Source: Clostridiales bacterium (GTDB lineage Bacteria; Bacillota; Clostridia; Oscillospirales; Ruminococcaceae). From it: 5,669 nucleotides of DNA. The notes below the pieces were generated by a model that saw nothing but the letters and a program-made list of their open reading frames with translations, had not been told where the DNA came from and ran no database searches. The DNA lies in assembly GCA_012799315.1 (NCBI GenBank), contig JAAZLM010000157.1, positions 1-5,669 on the forward strand. Direction: 5' to 3'. Position 1 is the stretch's first letter; every line of letters begins with the position of its first letter. Positions 1 through 5,669 of this stretch are shown here, in pieces. Position numbers and translations under genes: made by a program.

Positions 1-418
1 CGTCATCTTCGTCTATATCGACATCGGCATATACTTCATTTTCTTCATATGAATCCGTCACAACAAGTTTTTTACCGCATTTAGCACAGTAAACCGCTGT
101 CGCTTTATTCTTCTCATCGCATCTTGGACATGAATAAATCTTCCTCAGTTTTTCAAGCTTTTTGGTTGTGCGTTCAAGCTGTTTATATAGATCGTCAATC
201 TCTTGCACGACACCGAGAAGCACTGTTTGATTCTCACTATCGGATTTAATCATATCATATACAATGTTGCCGAGCTTCTCATACGTCGATTTAATATTAT
301 TATTAATCGTCGCACATTGCATCTTTAATTTCGATATTTTAACAAGGTTATCAGTCTTCTTCCCTGCCGCCTTTGATACATCTTTAGCTTTTGAAAATAA
401 ATCATCTAAAAAACTCAT
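1..418 (-). CDS. Zinc-ribbon protein with coiled-coil-like N-terminal region (3' end off the window)
   Basis: This open frame starts at ATG 418-416 and runs off the left edge without a stop, so 139 residues are visible and the C-terminus is missing. A strong ribosome binding site, GGAGAGGTG, lies 5 nt upstream and fixes the start. The first 30 residues begin MSFLDDLFSKAKDVSKAAGK and are lysine-rich. Residues about 66-93 look like an amphipathic helix or coiled coil. A zinc ribbon follows, with Cys97, Cys100, Cys111 and Cys114 as CX2C-X10-CX2C, and then a strongly acidic stretch (about 125-139). There is no signal peptide or membrane segment in the visible part, so a cytoplasmic location is likely. 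Small proteins with this helix-plus-ribbon plan are common in Clostridia, usually as uncharacterised zinc-ribbon proteins; I do not recognise a specific function. It has its own promoter and is separated from hemZ by 82 nt. The coding call is secure; the role is unknown. Confidence 0.85.
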   Translation of the reverse strand, partial: MSFLDDLFSKAKDVSKAAGKKTDNLVKISKLKMQCATINNNIKSTYEKLGNIVYDMIKSDSENQTVLLGVVQEIDDLYKQLERTTKKLEKLRKIYSCPRCDEKNKATAVYCAKCGKKLVVTDSYEENEVYADVDIDEDD

Positions 419-423
419 TATTA

Positions 424-432
424 CACCTCTCC
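424..432 (-). promoter_or_regulatory. Ribosome binding site of the zinc-ribbon gene
   Basis: GGAGAGGTG on the minus strand closely matches the anti-Shine-Dalgarno complement GGAGGTG. It sits 5 nt before ATG 418-416 and supports that start for the partial gene. Confidence 0.8.
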
Positions 433-461
433 AATCATTGATGTTTAAATGCTTAATCTTT

Positions 462-490
462 ATTATATAGTTATTTTTATGAAATTGCAA
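462..490 (-). promoter_or_regulatory. Sigma-A-type promoter for the zinc-ribbon gene
   Basis: On the minus strand, TTGCAA (490-485) is followed by a 17-nt AT-rich spacer and a perfect TATAAT (467-462). This is a near-consensus housekeeping promoter with ideal spacing and a -35 box matching TTGACA at 4 of 6 positions. Transcription would start near 455, leaving a leader of about 37 nt that contains the ribosome binding site. The -35 box begins only 10 nt after the hemZ stop codon, so the zinc-ribbon gene can be expressed independently of the upstream operon. I see no operator palindrome other than the self-complementary TTGCAA itself, which is too short to interpret. Confidence 0.7.
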
Positions 491-500
491 GCATATAAAA

Positions 501-1961
501 TTAAAATTTACCGAACAAGTCACGTATTTCCTGCTTTCGTGCTATCACATCGTCGAATCGTCTTATATATTCATAGGGTAACTTGAAGTTGAAATTTCTT
601 CTAATCTCCCCTGTTGAGGGTATTATAATCTTACTCACTGCCGATGCTCCAACTGCTAATATATTATGCACTTCCTCCATTATAAATACATTATATAGTC
701 CCTCTTTACCTTGCTTTGCATAGCCAACATTTTCGAGGTTTTGCAATATATTTTTCTGACGATATAGATAATATGGCACGAATTGTGACTGCGTCAATGT
801 CCGCATCGCATATTCGACCATTCGCTCAGTGTCAATGCCCTTATCAATGGCGGATCTATCCTCATATAACCTTGATGAGCGCTTAAGCGAAAGTGTATGC
901 ATTGTAATGCTTTCGGGCGATAATGCCAGCACCTCATCAATTGTATGCTTAAATCCCGATACAGTATCTTTGGGCAGTCCGGCTATCAGATCCATATTTA
1001 TATTGTCCATTCCTACACGTCTAGCTAGATTGAAAGCATCGACAACATCACTGGATGAATGTTCCCGCCCAATATGGGAAAGCACATCGTCATTCATGGT
1101 TTGCGGATTAATAGATATTCTTGTTACACCTGCTCTTTTCATAGCTTTTAATTTTTCTCTTGTAATTGTGTCGGGGCGCCCTGCCTCAATTGTATATTCA
1201 CGCAAAGTTGATAAGTCGAATCCTCGCTCTATCCTATCCATCAATCTAGCTAATTCACTATCCTCAAGTACTGTCGGTGTCCCTCCACCGAAATATATAG
1301 TTTCAAGCCTTAGCCCGTATTCTTTGGCGATCCTTGCAGTTTCGTCAATTTCCTCACATAGCTTATCTATATACGGCGGTATTAATTCCTTTGTACCCGC
1401 CTGAGAAATAAATGAGCAGTAGCTACATCTTGACGGGCAAAAAGGTATCGACACATAGAGGCTAAAACTCCTATCCTCTAACAAATCGAGCATTGAACGT
1501 TGCAGAATTTCAATTCCCCTTGCTATTTGGAGTTTCTCCTTAGTTACTAGCATTTTCTCAGTCATGAATTCATCAACTTCCATATCGGACATACCGCCCT
1601 TGCTGAATCGTCTTAATAGCGATACTGGGCGAACTCCGGTAAGGATCCCCCACTTGGGACGAATCCCGGTAATCGCTGCCATCGCATTAAAAACAAGCAC
1701 GGATAGTTTGCGCTCACATTCGTTGATGTAATTCTCATCGGAATTGTCTGTAAAGGCATCTCCCTTTTCAGTTGTATCGCCGATTTTTACTTCGGTGGTA
1801 AGGGTCGTAATGCCCTCCCCCCTAGATAATTCGGTTAAAATATAGTCGCCACTCGGCACCTCACCATTATAATTGAAATTGAAACTTGTCGCAGGTATGA
1901 ATAGCTTTACAACACTTTCAATCTCATATTTATAGCTATGCCCATTAAATACCAGCGTCAT
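501..1961 (-). CDS. hemZ: HemZ: radical SAM protein of the coproporphyrinogen III oxidase family
   Basis: The family is annotated as oxygen-independent coproporphyrinogen III dehydrogenase, a cytoplasmic enzyme that decarboxylates two propionates to give protoporphyrinogen IX; biochemical proof for HemZ itself is thin. The product is 486 aa, close to the roughly 500 aa of Bacillus subtilis HemZ. An N-terminal domain of about 170 residues, including KWGILTGVRP (about 103-112), precedes the radical SAM core. The core carries CPSRCSYCSF with Cys175, Cys179 and Cys182 as the CX3CX2C [4Fe-4S] site, then GGGTP (225-229), EAGRPDT (about 259-265) and RISINPQT (281-288). The segment YYLYRQKN, followed by NLENVGYA (about 397-414), is typical of HemZ and differs from the HNXXYW region of HemW. 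I chose ATG 1961-1959 because family similarity starts there (MTLVFNGHSYKYEIE); an open frame extends to 2060 but would overlap the preceding gene by 116 nt. Even so, it overlaps the hydrolase gene by 17 nt, suggesting translational coupling. Confidence 0.92.
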   Translation of the reverse strand: MTLVFNGHSYKYEIESVVKLFIPATSFNFNYNGEVPSGDYILTELSRGEGITTLTTEVKIGDTTEKGDAFTDNSDENYINECERKLSVLVFNAMAAITGIRPKWGILTGVRPVSLLRRFSKGGMSDMEVDEFMTEKMLVTKEKLQIARGIEILQRSMLDLLEDRSFSLYVSIPFCPSRCSYCSFISQAGTKELIPPYIDKLCEEIDETARIAKEYGLRLETIYFGGGTPTVLEDSELARLMDRIERGFDLSTLREYTIEAGRPDTITREKLKAMKRAGVTRISINPQTMNDDVLSHIGREHSSSDVVDAFNLARRVGMDNINMDLIAGLPKDTVSGFKHTIDEVLALSPESITMHTLSLKRSSRLYEDRSAIDKGIDTERMVEYAMRTLTQSQFVPYYLYRQKNILQNLENVGYAKQGKEGLYNVFIMEEVHNILAVGASAVSKIIIPSTGEIRRNFNFKLPYEYIRRFDDVIARKQEIRDLFGKF

Positions 1962-2586
1962 AATAACTTCTCTGTAAATATGGATTATGCTTTCTTTCCA
2001 TATCCAATGTTGTATCCTCGCCGTGTCCGCATAAGAGTTTATAATCGCCATCAAGCTCAATTAATCGCTTCAATGTTCGCTTTTGCACCGCCTGATCCCC
2101 ACTGTAATTATCCGTGCGGCCGACCGATCCCGCAAAAACTGTATCGCCGGCGAATATCACATCATCTATAATGTAGCATACGCTGCCTTCAGAATGTCCG
2201 GGTGTGTGCATTACCTTGAATTCCATATCACCAACTTCAATAATATCACCATCGGCAATTGTTCTATATTCCTTTATTTCCTCAAAAGTCGAAAATGGGA
2301 ATGCACTGGCTAAATTTTTATCCCTATCGTTCAACGACTCCTCCTCAGCCTCATGAATATATACGAGCGCTCCCGTCTGCTCCTGCAGCTTTGCGCATCC
2401 GCCCGTATGGTCAAAGTGTGAATGCGTTAGAAGAATTTTCTTTAACTTCAGCCCGTTATCCTCAATATAGCTTGAAATTTTGGGCGAATACACACCGCAA
2501 TCAAAGATTACTGCATTTTTATTTTCATCACTCACAATATAGCTATTCGTACTAAGAATACCTAAAGCAAATTTCTCAATCTTCAT
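1945..2586 (-). CDS. Metallo-beta-lactamase-fold hydrolase, glyoxalase II-like (YqgX type)
   Basis: This 213-aa cytoplasmic protein has the complete dinuclear metal site of the hydroxyacylglutathione hydrolase-like branch of the metallo-beta-lactamase superfamily. The motif THSHFDHTGG gives His55, His57, Asp59 and His60. His131 lies in TPGHSEGS, the bridging Asp148 in FAGDTVF, and His188 in LLCGHGEDT. The segment GSVGRTD (153-159) and the terminal HNPYL (200-204) are also typical of this branch. Length matches the small (about 210 aa) bacterial members and is shorter than classical GloB (about 250 aa), which has an extra glutathione-binding C-terminal part. Firmicutes often lack glutathione, so the natural substrate is uncertain; a thioester of another low-molecular-weight thiol is possible. 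The start ATG 2586-2584 has a good GAGAGGG site 6 nt upstream. The gene begins 24 nt after the rel stop and overlaps hemZ by 17 nt, so it sits inside the same operon. The fold is certain, the substrate is not. Confidence 0.92.
   Translation of the reverse strand: MKIEKFALGILSTNSYIVSDENKNAVIFDCGVYSPKISSYIEDNGLKLKKILLTHSHFDHTGGCAKLQEQTGALVYIHEAEEESLNDRDKNLASAFPFSTFEEIKEYRTIADGDIIEVGDMEFKVMHTPGHSEGSVCYIIDDVIFAGDTVFAGSVGRTDNYSGDQAVQKRTLKRLIELDGDYKLLCGHGEDTTLDMERKHNPYLQRSYYDAGI
1966..1973 (-). promoter_or_regulatory. Weak ribosome binding site of hemZ, inside the upstream gene
   Basis: The only purine-rich stretch before ATG 1961-1959 is AGAGAAG, about 5 nt upstream and still within the hydrolase coding region. 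It is weaker than the sites of the neighbouring genes. Together with the 17-nt gene overlap this suggests hemZ is translated mainly by ribosomes finishing the hydrolase gene. The coupling is inferred. Confidence 0.45.
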
Positions 2587-2610
2587 AATTGTCCCTCTCT
2601 TTTAATCTAA

Positions 2611-4788
2611 CTAACTTTGCCCCGTTCGTTCAACAGATATAACACCCGGAGTTTTCTCTAACTTTAATATGATGTTTTTTAGTTGGTCGACACCAGCAAT
2701 GCCGAGTGTTACAACAATATTGGCATTACCATTCTTTAGCCCTCTTGCATTTATTTCATGAATTGGCACTTTAGTATTGGCAAGTGTCGCCGTAACATCG
2801 GCAATTAGCCCATATCTATCATATGACACAATATCGAGTGTAGCACGATAGGTGCGGTGCGGACTATGTGCCCAGCTAACATTAATCCATCTTCCTGCCT
2901 CCTGCTCATTCTTCTTACCAGCAATAACATTGACGCAGTCAGTCTTATGAACGGATACACCGTGCCCCCTTGTGATAAATCCGATAATCTCATCGCCGGG
3001 TAGTGGATTGCAACATCTCGCAAACTTGATTAGGCAATTGTCGATACCCTCAACGATAACGCCGCTTAGCGCCTTGCGATTCGTCATTGCAATTTGTTCA
3101 ATCGGGGTGAGAAGATTATCATCATGTTTCGTCATTCTGATATATTCTTCTTTTAATCGTGGCATAATCTTCGATAGAATGATGCCACCGTATCCAATCG
3201 ATGCATAGAGATCGTCGAGCGTTTCACAATTCTGCCTTTTAGCAAGTTTAAGGAGATAATCTTCCCTAGTTTGATCATCGAGGTATATGAAATTCCTCTT
3301 TAGTTCACGTTCAAGGTCGATTTTCCCTTGCAGGATATTCTCATCACGTCGCTCACGTTTGAACCATGAGCGAATCTTCGATCTAGCTTCGCTAGTTTTT
3401 GCAATATCTAGCCACGCCCGGTTCGGGCCATGTCCTTCGGACTTTGAAGTTAGGATTTCTACAATTTCGCCCGTCTTTAATTCATAATCGAGTGGCACAA
3501 TCCGTCCGTCGACTTTCGCACCGTTCATTCTGTGCCCTACTTGAGTGTGTATTGCATATGCAAAGTCAATTATCGTCGACCCGATCGGCAGGCTGATCAT
3601 ATCGCCCTTCGGTGTAATTGCAAAAACTTCCTCCGGCGCTAGATCGCTCTTGATAGAATGCACAAGATCGGTCGCATCGTCGGATTCCTGCTGTGCTTCA
3701 ATTAACCGCCTTAGCCAAGCAAGCCTTTCATCGAGCTTGTCCTTACTGCTAATTCCCGCCTTATACTTCCAATGCGCTGCAATTCCGTATTCGGCAGTAT
3801 TATGCATATCGGTTGTCCTAATCTGCACTTCAAAAGGTATCCCCTCCCTGCCGATTACCGTCGTGTGTAGGGATTGGTACATATTCGGCTTAGGGGTAGA
3901 AATATAGTCCTTGAATCGATTAGGTATAGGGCGGAACATATCGTGAATTGTACCGAGAACATTATAACATTCAATTACTGTCGTAACAATGATTCTAACA
4001 GCATATATATCATATATTTCTTCAAATGAACGACCGTCAACATATACCTTTTTATATATACCATATAGGCTCTTAACCCTGCCATCAATTTTCGGCGGTG
4101 GCTTAATGTCTACGAGCCTTTTGCCAATACGCTCCCTTATCGTATCAATGAATGCTTCCCTATCGTATTTGCGAATTTCCAGCATATTTTCAATTTCGGC
4201 ACAGGCATACGGATCAAGGTAGTGGAATGCTATGTCCTCTAGTTCCTCCTTGACTGCACGAATTCCAAGCCTATGTGCAATAGGTGCGTATATATCCATT
4301 GTTTCAAGTGCGGTGATGCGACGTTTATGCTCCGGTCGGTGGTGTAGAGTGCGCATATTATGCAGTCTGTCGGCTAGTTTGATGATAATTACACGAATAT
4401 CCTCACTCATTGCAAGGAGGATTTTACGCACATTCTCGGCTTGCTGTTCTTCTTCGGTTATAATGGGAATTTTACCAAGCTTCGTAACACCGTCGACAAG
4501 ATACGCAATATCTTCGCCGAATTTCTTAATAAGTGTATCAAGTGTTGTGTCAGTGTCTTCAACAACATCATGTAGAATCGCTGCACAGATCGTATCAGTA
4601 TCCATACCAAGCTCAAGCAGTATGAATGCTACTGCAAGCGGATGTGAAATATACGGCTCTCCCGATGCTCTTAGCTGATCCTTGTGCGCATCGAACGCAA
4701 CTTCATAAGCCAATATGATTTTACTTAAATCATATTGCTTATCACAATCTAGAACCTTTTGAATTAACATATCAATTGAGTATGTCAT
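2611..4788 (-). CDS. rel: Bifunctional (p)ppGpp synthetase/hydrolase, Rel/SpoT homologue
   Basis: This enzyme makes (p)ppGpp from ATP and GDP/GTP on starved ribosomes and degrades it when nutrients return, so it controls the stringent response. The 725-aa product (734 aa in B. subtilis) has every domain. The N-terminal HD hydrolase carries RASGEPYISHP (about 40-50) and HDVVEDTD (73-80), with ADRLHNMRT at 139-147. The synthetase has GRVKSLYGIYKK (236-247), YDIYAVRI with Asp260, RFKDY (291-295), and EVQIRT with Glu320. RFKD is the signature of bifunctional Rel enzymes, whereas synthesis-only RelA of Gammaproteobacteria has EXDD. The regulatory half has a TGS domain (about 386-446), a zinc-finger region with Cys591, Cys592, His614 and Cys618, and a C-terminal ACT domain (about 644-722). 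No catalytic residue appears lost. ATG 4788-4786 is preferred over GTG 4797-4795, because that GTG lies inside the ribosome binding site. It starts 20 nt after the recJ stop, implying cotranscription. Confidence 0.96.
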   Translation of the reverse strand: MTYSIDMLIQKVLDCDKQYDLSKIILAYEVAFDAHKDQLRASGEPYISHPLAVAFILLELGMDTDTICAAILHDVVEDTDTTLDTLIKKFGEDIAYLVDGVTKLGKIPIITEEEQQAENVRKILLAMSEDIRVIIIKLADRLHNMRTLHHRPEHKRRITALETMDIYAPIAHRLGIRAVKEELEDIAFHYLDPYACAEIENMLEIRKYDREAFIDTIRERIGKRLVDIKPPPKIDGRVKSLYGIYKKVYVDGRSFEEIYDIYAVRIIVTTVIECYNVLGTIHDMFRPIPNRFKDYISTPKPNMYQSLHTTVIGREGIPFEVQIRTTDMHNTAEYGIAAHWKYKAGISSKDKLDERLAWLRRLIEAQQESDDATDLVHSIKSDLAPEEVFAITPKGDMISLPIGSTIIDFAYAIHTQVGHRMNGAKVDGRIVPLDYELKTGEIVEILTSKSEGHGPNRAWLDIAKTSEARSKIRSWFKRERRDENILQGKIDLERELKRNFIYLDDQTREDYLLKLAKRQNCETLDDLYASIGYGGIILSKIMPRLKEEYIRMTKHDDNLLTPIEQIAMTNRKALSGVIVEGIDNCLIKFARCCNPLPGDEIIGFITRGHGVSVHKTDCVNVIAGKKNEQEAGRWINVSWAHSPHRTYRATLDIVSYDRYGLIADVTATLANTKVPIHEINARGLKNGNANIVVTLGIAGVDQLKNIILKLEKTPGVISVERTGQS

Positions 4789-4792
4789 TGCA

Positions 4793-4800
4793 CTCACCCC
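4793..4800 (-). promoter_or_regulatory. Ribosome binding site that sets the rel start
   Basis: GGGGTGAG on the minus strand is a strong Shine-Dalgarno site, with the GGTGA core ending 5 nt before ATG 4788-4786. The in-frame GTG at 4797-4795 is part of this site and has no comparable purine-rich stretch upstream of it. The shorter, 725-codon start is therefore preferred over the 728-codon one. Confidence 0.7.
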
Positions 4801-4808
4801 GTTTCAAT

Positions 4809-5669
4809 TTAAAATGATGATAGAATCTTTGATGAATCAAGATCTACTTTTTTATTTGTATCAAGAAGTGATATTACCGATGTGATTACATCGAATTGCG
4901 CAAGCTCAAGCTCGCACAGAATATCAATTATTATCCGCAACTTACAATAGCTGATTTTAGTATTAAATATCGCAAAATATAATATGTGCAGCTTGCAATC
5001 GCCTTTTCTAAGTATTTTATATATCGCTGCAATTTCGCCCCTAGTCGGTACAATCCTAGACTTTAGGCGCTGATTATACCCTTCCCCCAATTTGATTTTC
5101 TCATATGCAGATTTTGCAGCGAAATATCTATCCTGTGAGAAATTGCTAGGTCTTATATCTTTAATTCTAAGCGTTGGCGATATTCGCCCGTTATATTCGT
5201 TTATATCCAGTGTAACAAGCATATCGATCTTTGTCCCTGCTCCATATGCAAGCTCATGATATGGAATGGAAAAGCTAATTGCATCTAGGATTCGCCCTTG
5301 ATACTGGATATTTACCCGTGCATATCGCCCCTCTTTTAGTGGGCGAATCGATTTAACCTCGGCGCCCATTATGGCAAATGTCGGCGATGGGTTGCTCTCT
5401 CCGAATGGCTCAAGCAAATCAAGTGATCTTATATTATCTACTGTTATATCGCTGCCACTAAGCACCATATCGGCGGTAACTTCTCCACTGGGCATATCGG
5501 GGAAATTCTCCCTTGCATAGTCGGCAATTGCTCGCTTGAAATCATCGATTTTATCCGTGGTGATTGTCAGCCCTGCCGCCTTAACATGTCCGCCAAAGTA
5601 TAGGATATGTTCACTGCAATGGGATAGCGCCTTATAAAGGGAGAATCCGTCAACACTTCGTGCCGATCC
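4809..5669 (-). CDS. recJ: Single-stranded-DNA-specific exonuclease RecJ, C-terminal part (5' end off the window)
   Basis: RecJ degrades single-stranded DNA 5' to 3' in recombination and mismatch or base-excision repair. The frame is open from the right edge to TAA 4811-4809, giving the last 286 residues; the DHH catalytic domain with motifs I-IV is outside the window. The first visible residues, GSARSVDGFSLYKAL, and then FGGHVKAAG (25-33) belong to the DHHA1 domain and include the GGH motif that binds DNA or metal in this family. LLEPFGESNPSPTF (85-98) leads into the RecJ OB-fold domain (about 100-172), which grips single-stranded DNA. A tail of about 110 residues follows, with VPTRGEIAAIYKILRK (207-222) and an Ile/Leu-rich helical segment; this resembles the extra C-terminal domain of Firmicute RecJ and may be a winged helix. 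An internal ATG at 5495 is not a start, because homology continues upstream of it. The stop is 20 nt before rel, so the two genes are probably in one transcript. Confidence 0.94.
   Translation of the reverse strand, partial: GSARSVDGFSLYKALSHCSEHILYFGGHVKAAGLTITTDKIDDFKRAIADYARENFPDMPSGEVTADMVLSGSDITVDNIRSLDLLEPFGESNPSPTFAIMGAEVKSIRPLKEGRYARVNIQYQGRILDAISFSIPYHELAYGAGTKIDMLVTLDINEYNGRISPTLRIKDIRPSNFSQDRYFAAKSAYEKIKLGEGYNQRLKSRIVPTRGEIAAIYKILRKGDCKLHILYFAIFNTKISYCKLRIIIDILCELELAQFDVITSVISLLDTNKKVDLDSSKILSSF

Noticed and set aside
264..470. Plus-strand open frame of 68 codons with hydrophobic stretches
   Set aside because: It is antisense to the start of the zinc-ribbon gene, its ribosome binding site and its promoter. 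I see no convincing ribosome binding site or known family; the hydrophobicity comes from reading AT-rich, lysine-rich coding DNA backwards.
419..500. Intrinsic terminator after hemZ
   Set aside because: The gap is AT-rich with no GC-rich stem-loop followed by a T-run on the minus strand, so no terminator is called.
829..1404. Plus-strand open frame of 191 codons
   Set aside because: It lies wholly antisense to the radical SAM core of hemZ and has no recognisable domain. Its Ser/Leu/Ile-rich composition is typical of the complement of a real gene.
501..1961. Assignment of the radical SAM protein as HemW or HemN
   Set aside because: HemW is about 100 residues shorter, lacks the long N-terminal domain and has an HNXXYW region. 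HemN has a fourth cysteine in CX3CX2CXC. The N-terminal domain and YRQKN segment here fit HemZ.
1962..2060. Upstream extension of hemZ by 33 codons to ATG 2060
   Set aside because: The added residues do not look like HemZ and would overlap the hydrolase gene by 116 nt. Family similarity begins at ATG 1961.
3545..3907. Plus-strand open frame of 120 codons
   Set aside because: It is antisense to the synthetase-TGS part of rel, which is intact and conserved, and it has no plausible product.
4232..4678. Plus-strand open frame of 148 codons
   Set aside because: It is antisense to the conserved HD hydrolase part of rel. The serine-rich, domain-free translation marks it as a shadow frame.
4789..4797. 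GTG start for rel at 4797
   Set aside because: The GTG is part of the GGGGTGAG ribosome binding site that serves ATG 4788, and nothing upstream of it looks like a site of its own.
1..5669. CRISPR array, tRNA or rRNA gene, insertion sequence or phage remnant
   Set aside because: The window is nearly filled by five conserved or intact coding regions. The only gaps are 20, 24 and 82 nt, and I saw no spaced direct repeats, terminal inverted repeats, transposase or integrase motifs, or tRNA-like cloverleaf.

Overview
The window looks like ordinary chromosomal housekeeping DNA from a low-to-moderate-GC Firmicute, most likely an anaerobic member of the Clostridia. This rests on the protein families and their order: recJ, a bifunctional rel, a YqgX-type metallo-beta-lactamase hydrolase, then hemZ, with strong GGAGG/GGTGA-type ribosome binding sites and a sigma-A-like promoter. 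The genus cannot be fixed from the sequence alone. All genes lie on the minus strand, so transcription runs from high to low coordinates.

Layout in transcription order. (1) 5669-4809: the C-terminal 286 residues of the single-strand DNA exonuclease RecJ; its N-terminus is outside the window. (2) 4788-2611: a complete bifunctional (p)ppGpp synthetase/hydrolase of the Rel type, starting 20 nt after recJ. (3) 2586-1945: a glyoxalase II-like metallo-beta-lactamase hydrolase, 24 nt after rel. (4) 1961-501: HemZ, a radical SAM protein of the coproporphyrinogen III oxidase family, whose start overlaps the hydrolase by 17 nt. These four genes form one tightly packed, probably cotranscribed unit. (5) An 82-nt gap carries a near-consensus sigma-A promoter (TTGCAA, 17-nt spacer, TATAAT) and no visible terminator. 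(6) 418 to the left edge: the start of a small cytoplasmic protein with a coiled-coil-like N-terminal part and a four-cysteine zinc ribbon, cut off by the window edge.

The genes do not form one pathway. RecJ acts in DNA repair, Rel sets the stringent-response alarmone level, the hydrolase probably handles a thioester or related small molecule, and HemZ is tied by family to porphyrin metabolism. Related Firmicutes often keep the same neighbourhood with apt between recJ and rel, dtd after rel, and hisS-aspS after hemZ. Here apt and dtd are absent from those slots, and an unrelated zinc-ribbon gene follows hemZ. I found no mobile element, CRISPR array, tRNA, rRNA, riboswitch or clear novel system. 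The most notable items are the compacted operon, the HemZ family question and the independently promoted zinc-ribbon gene.
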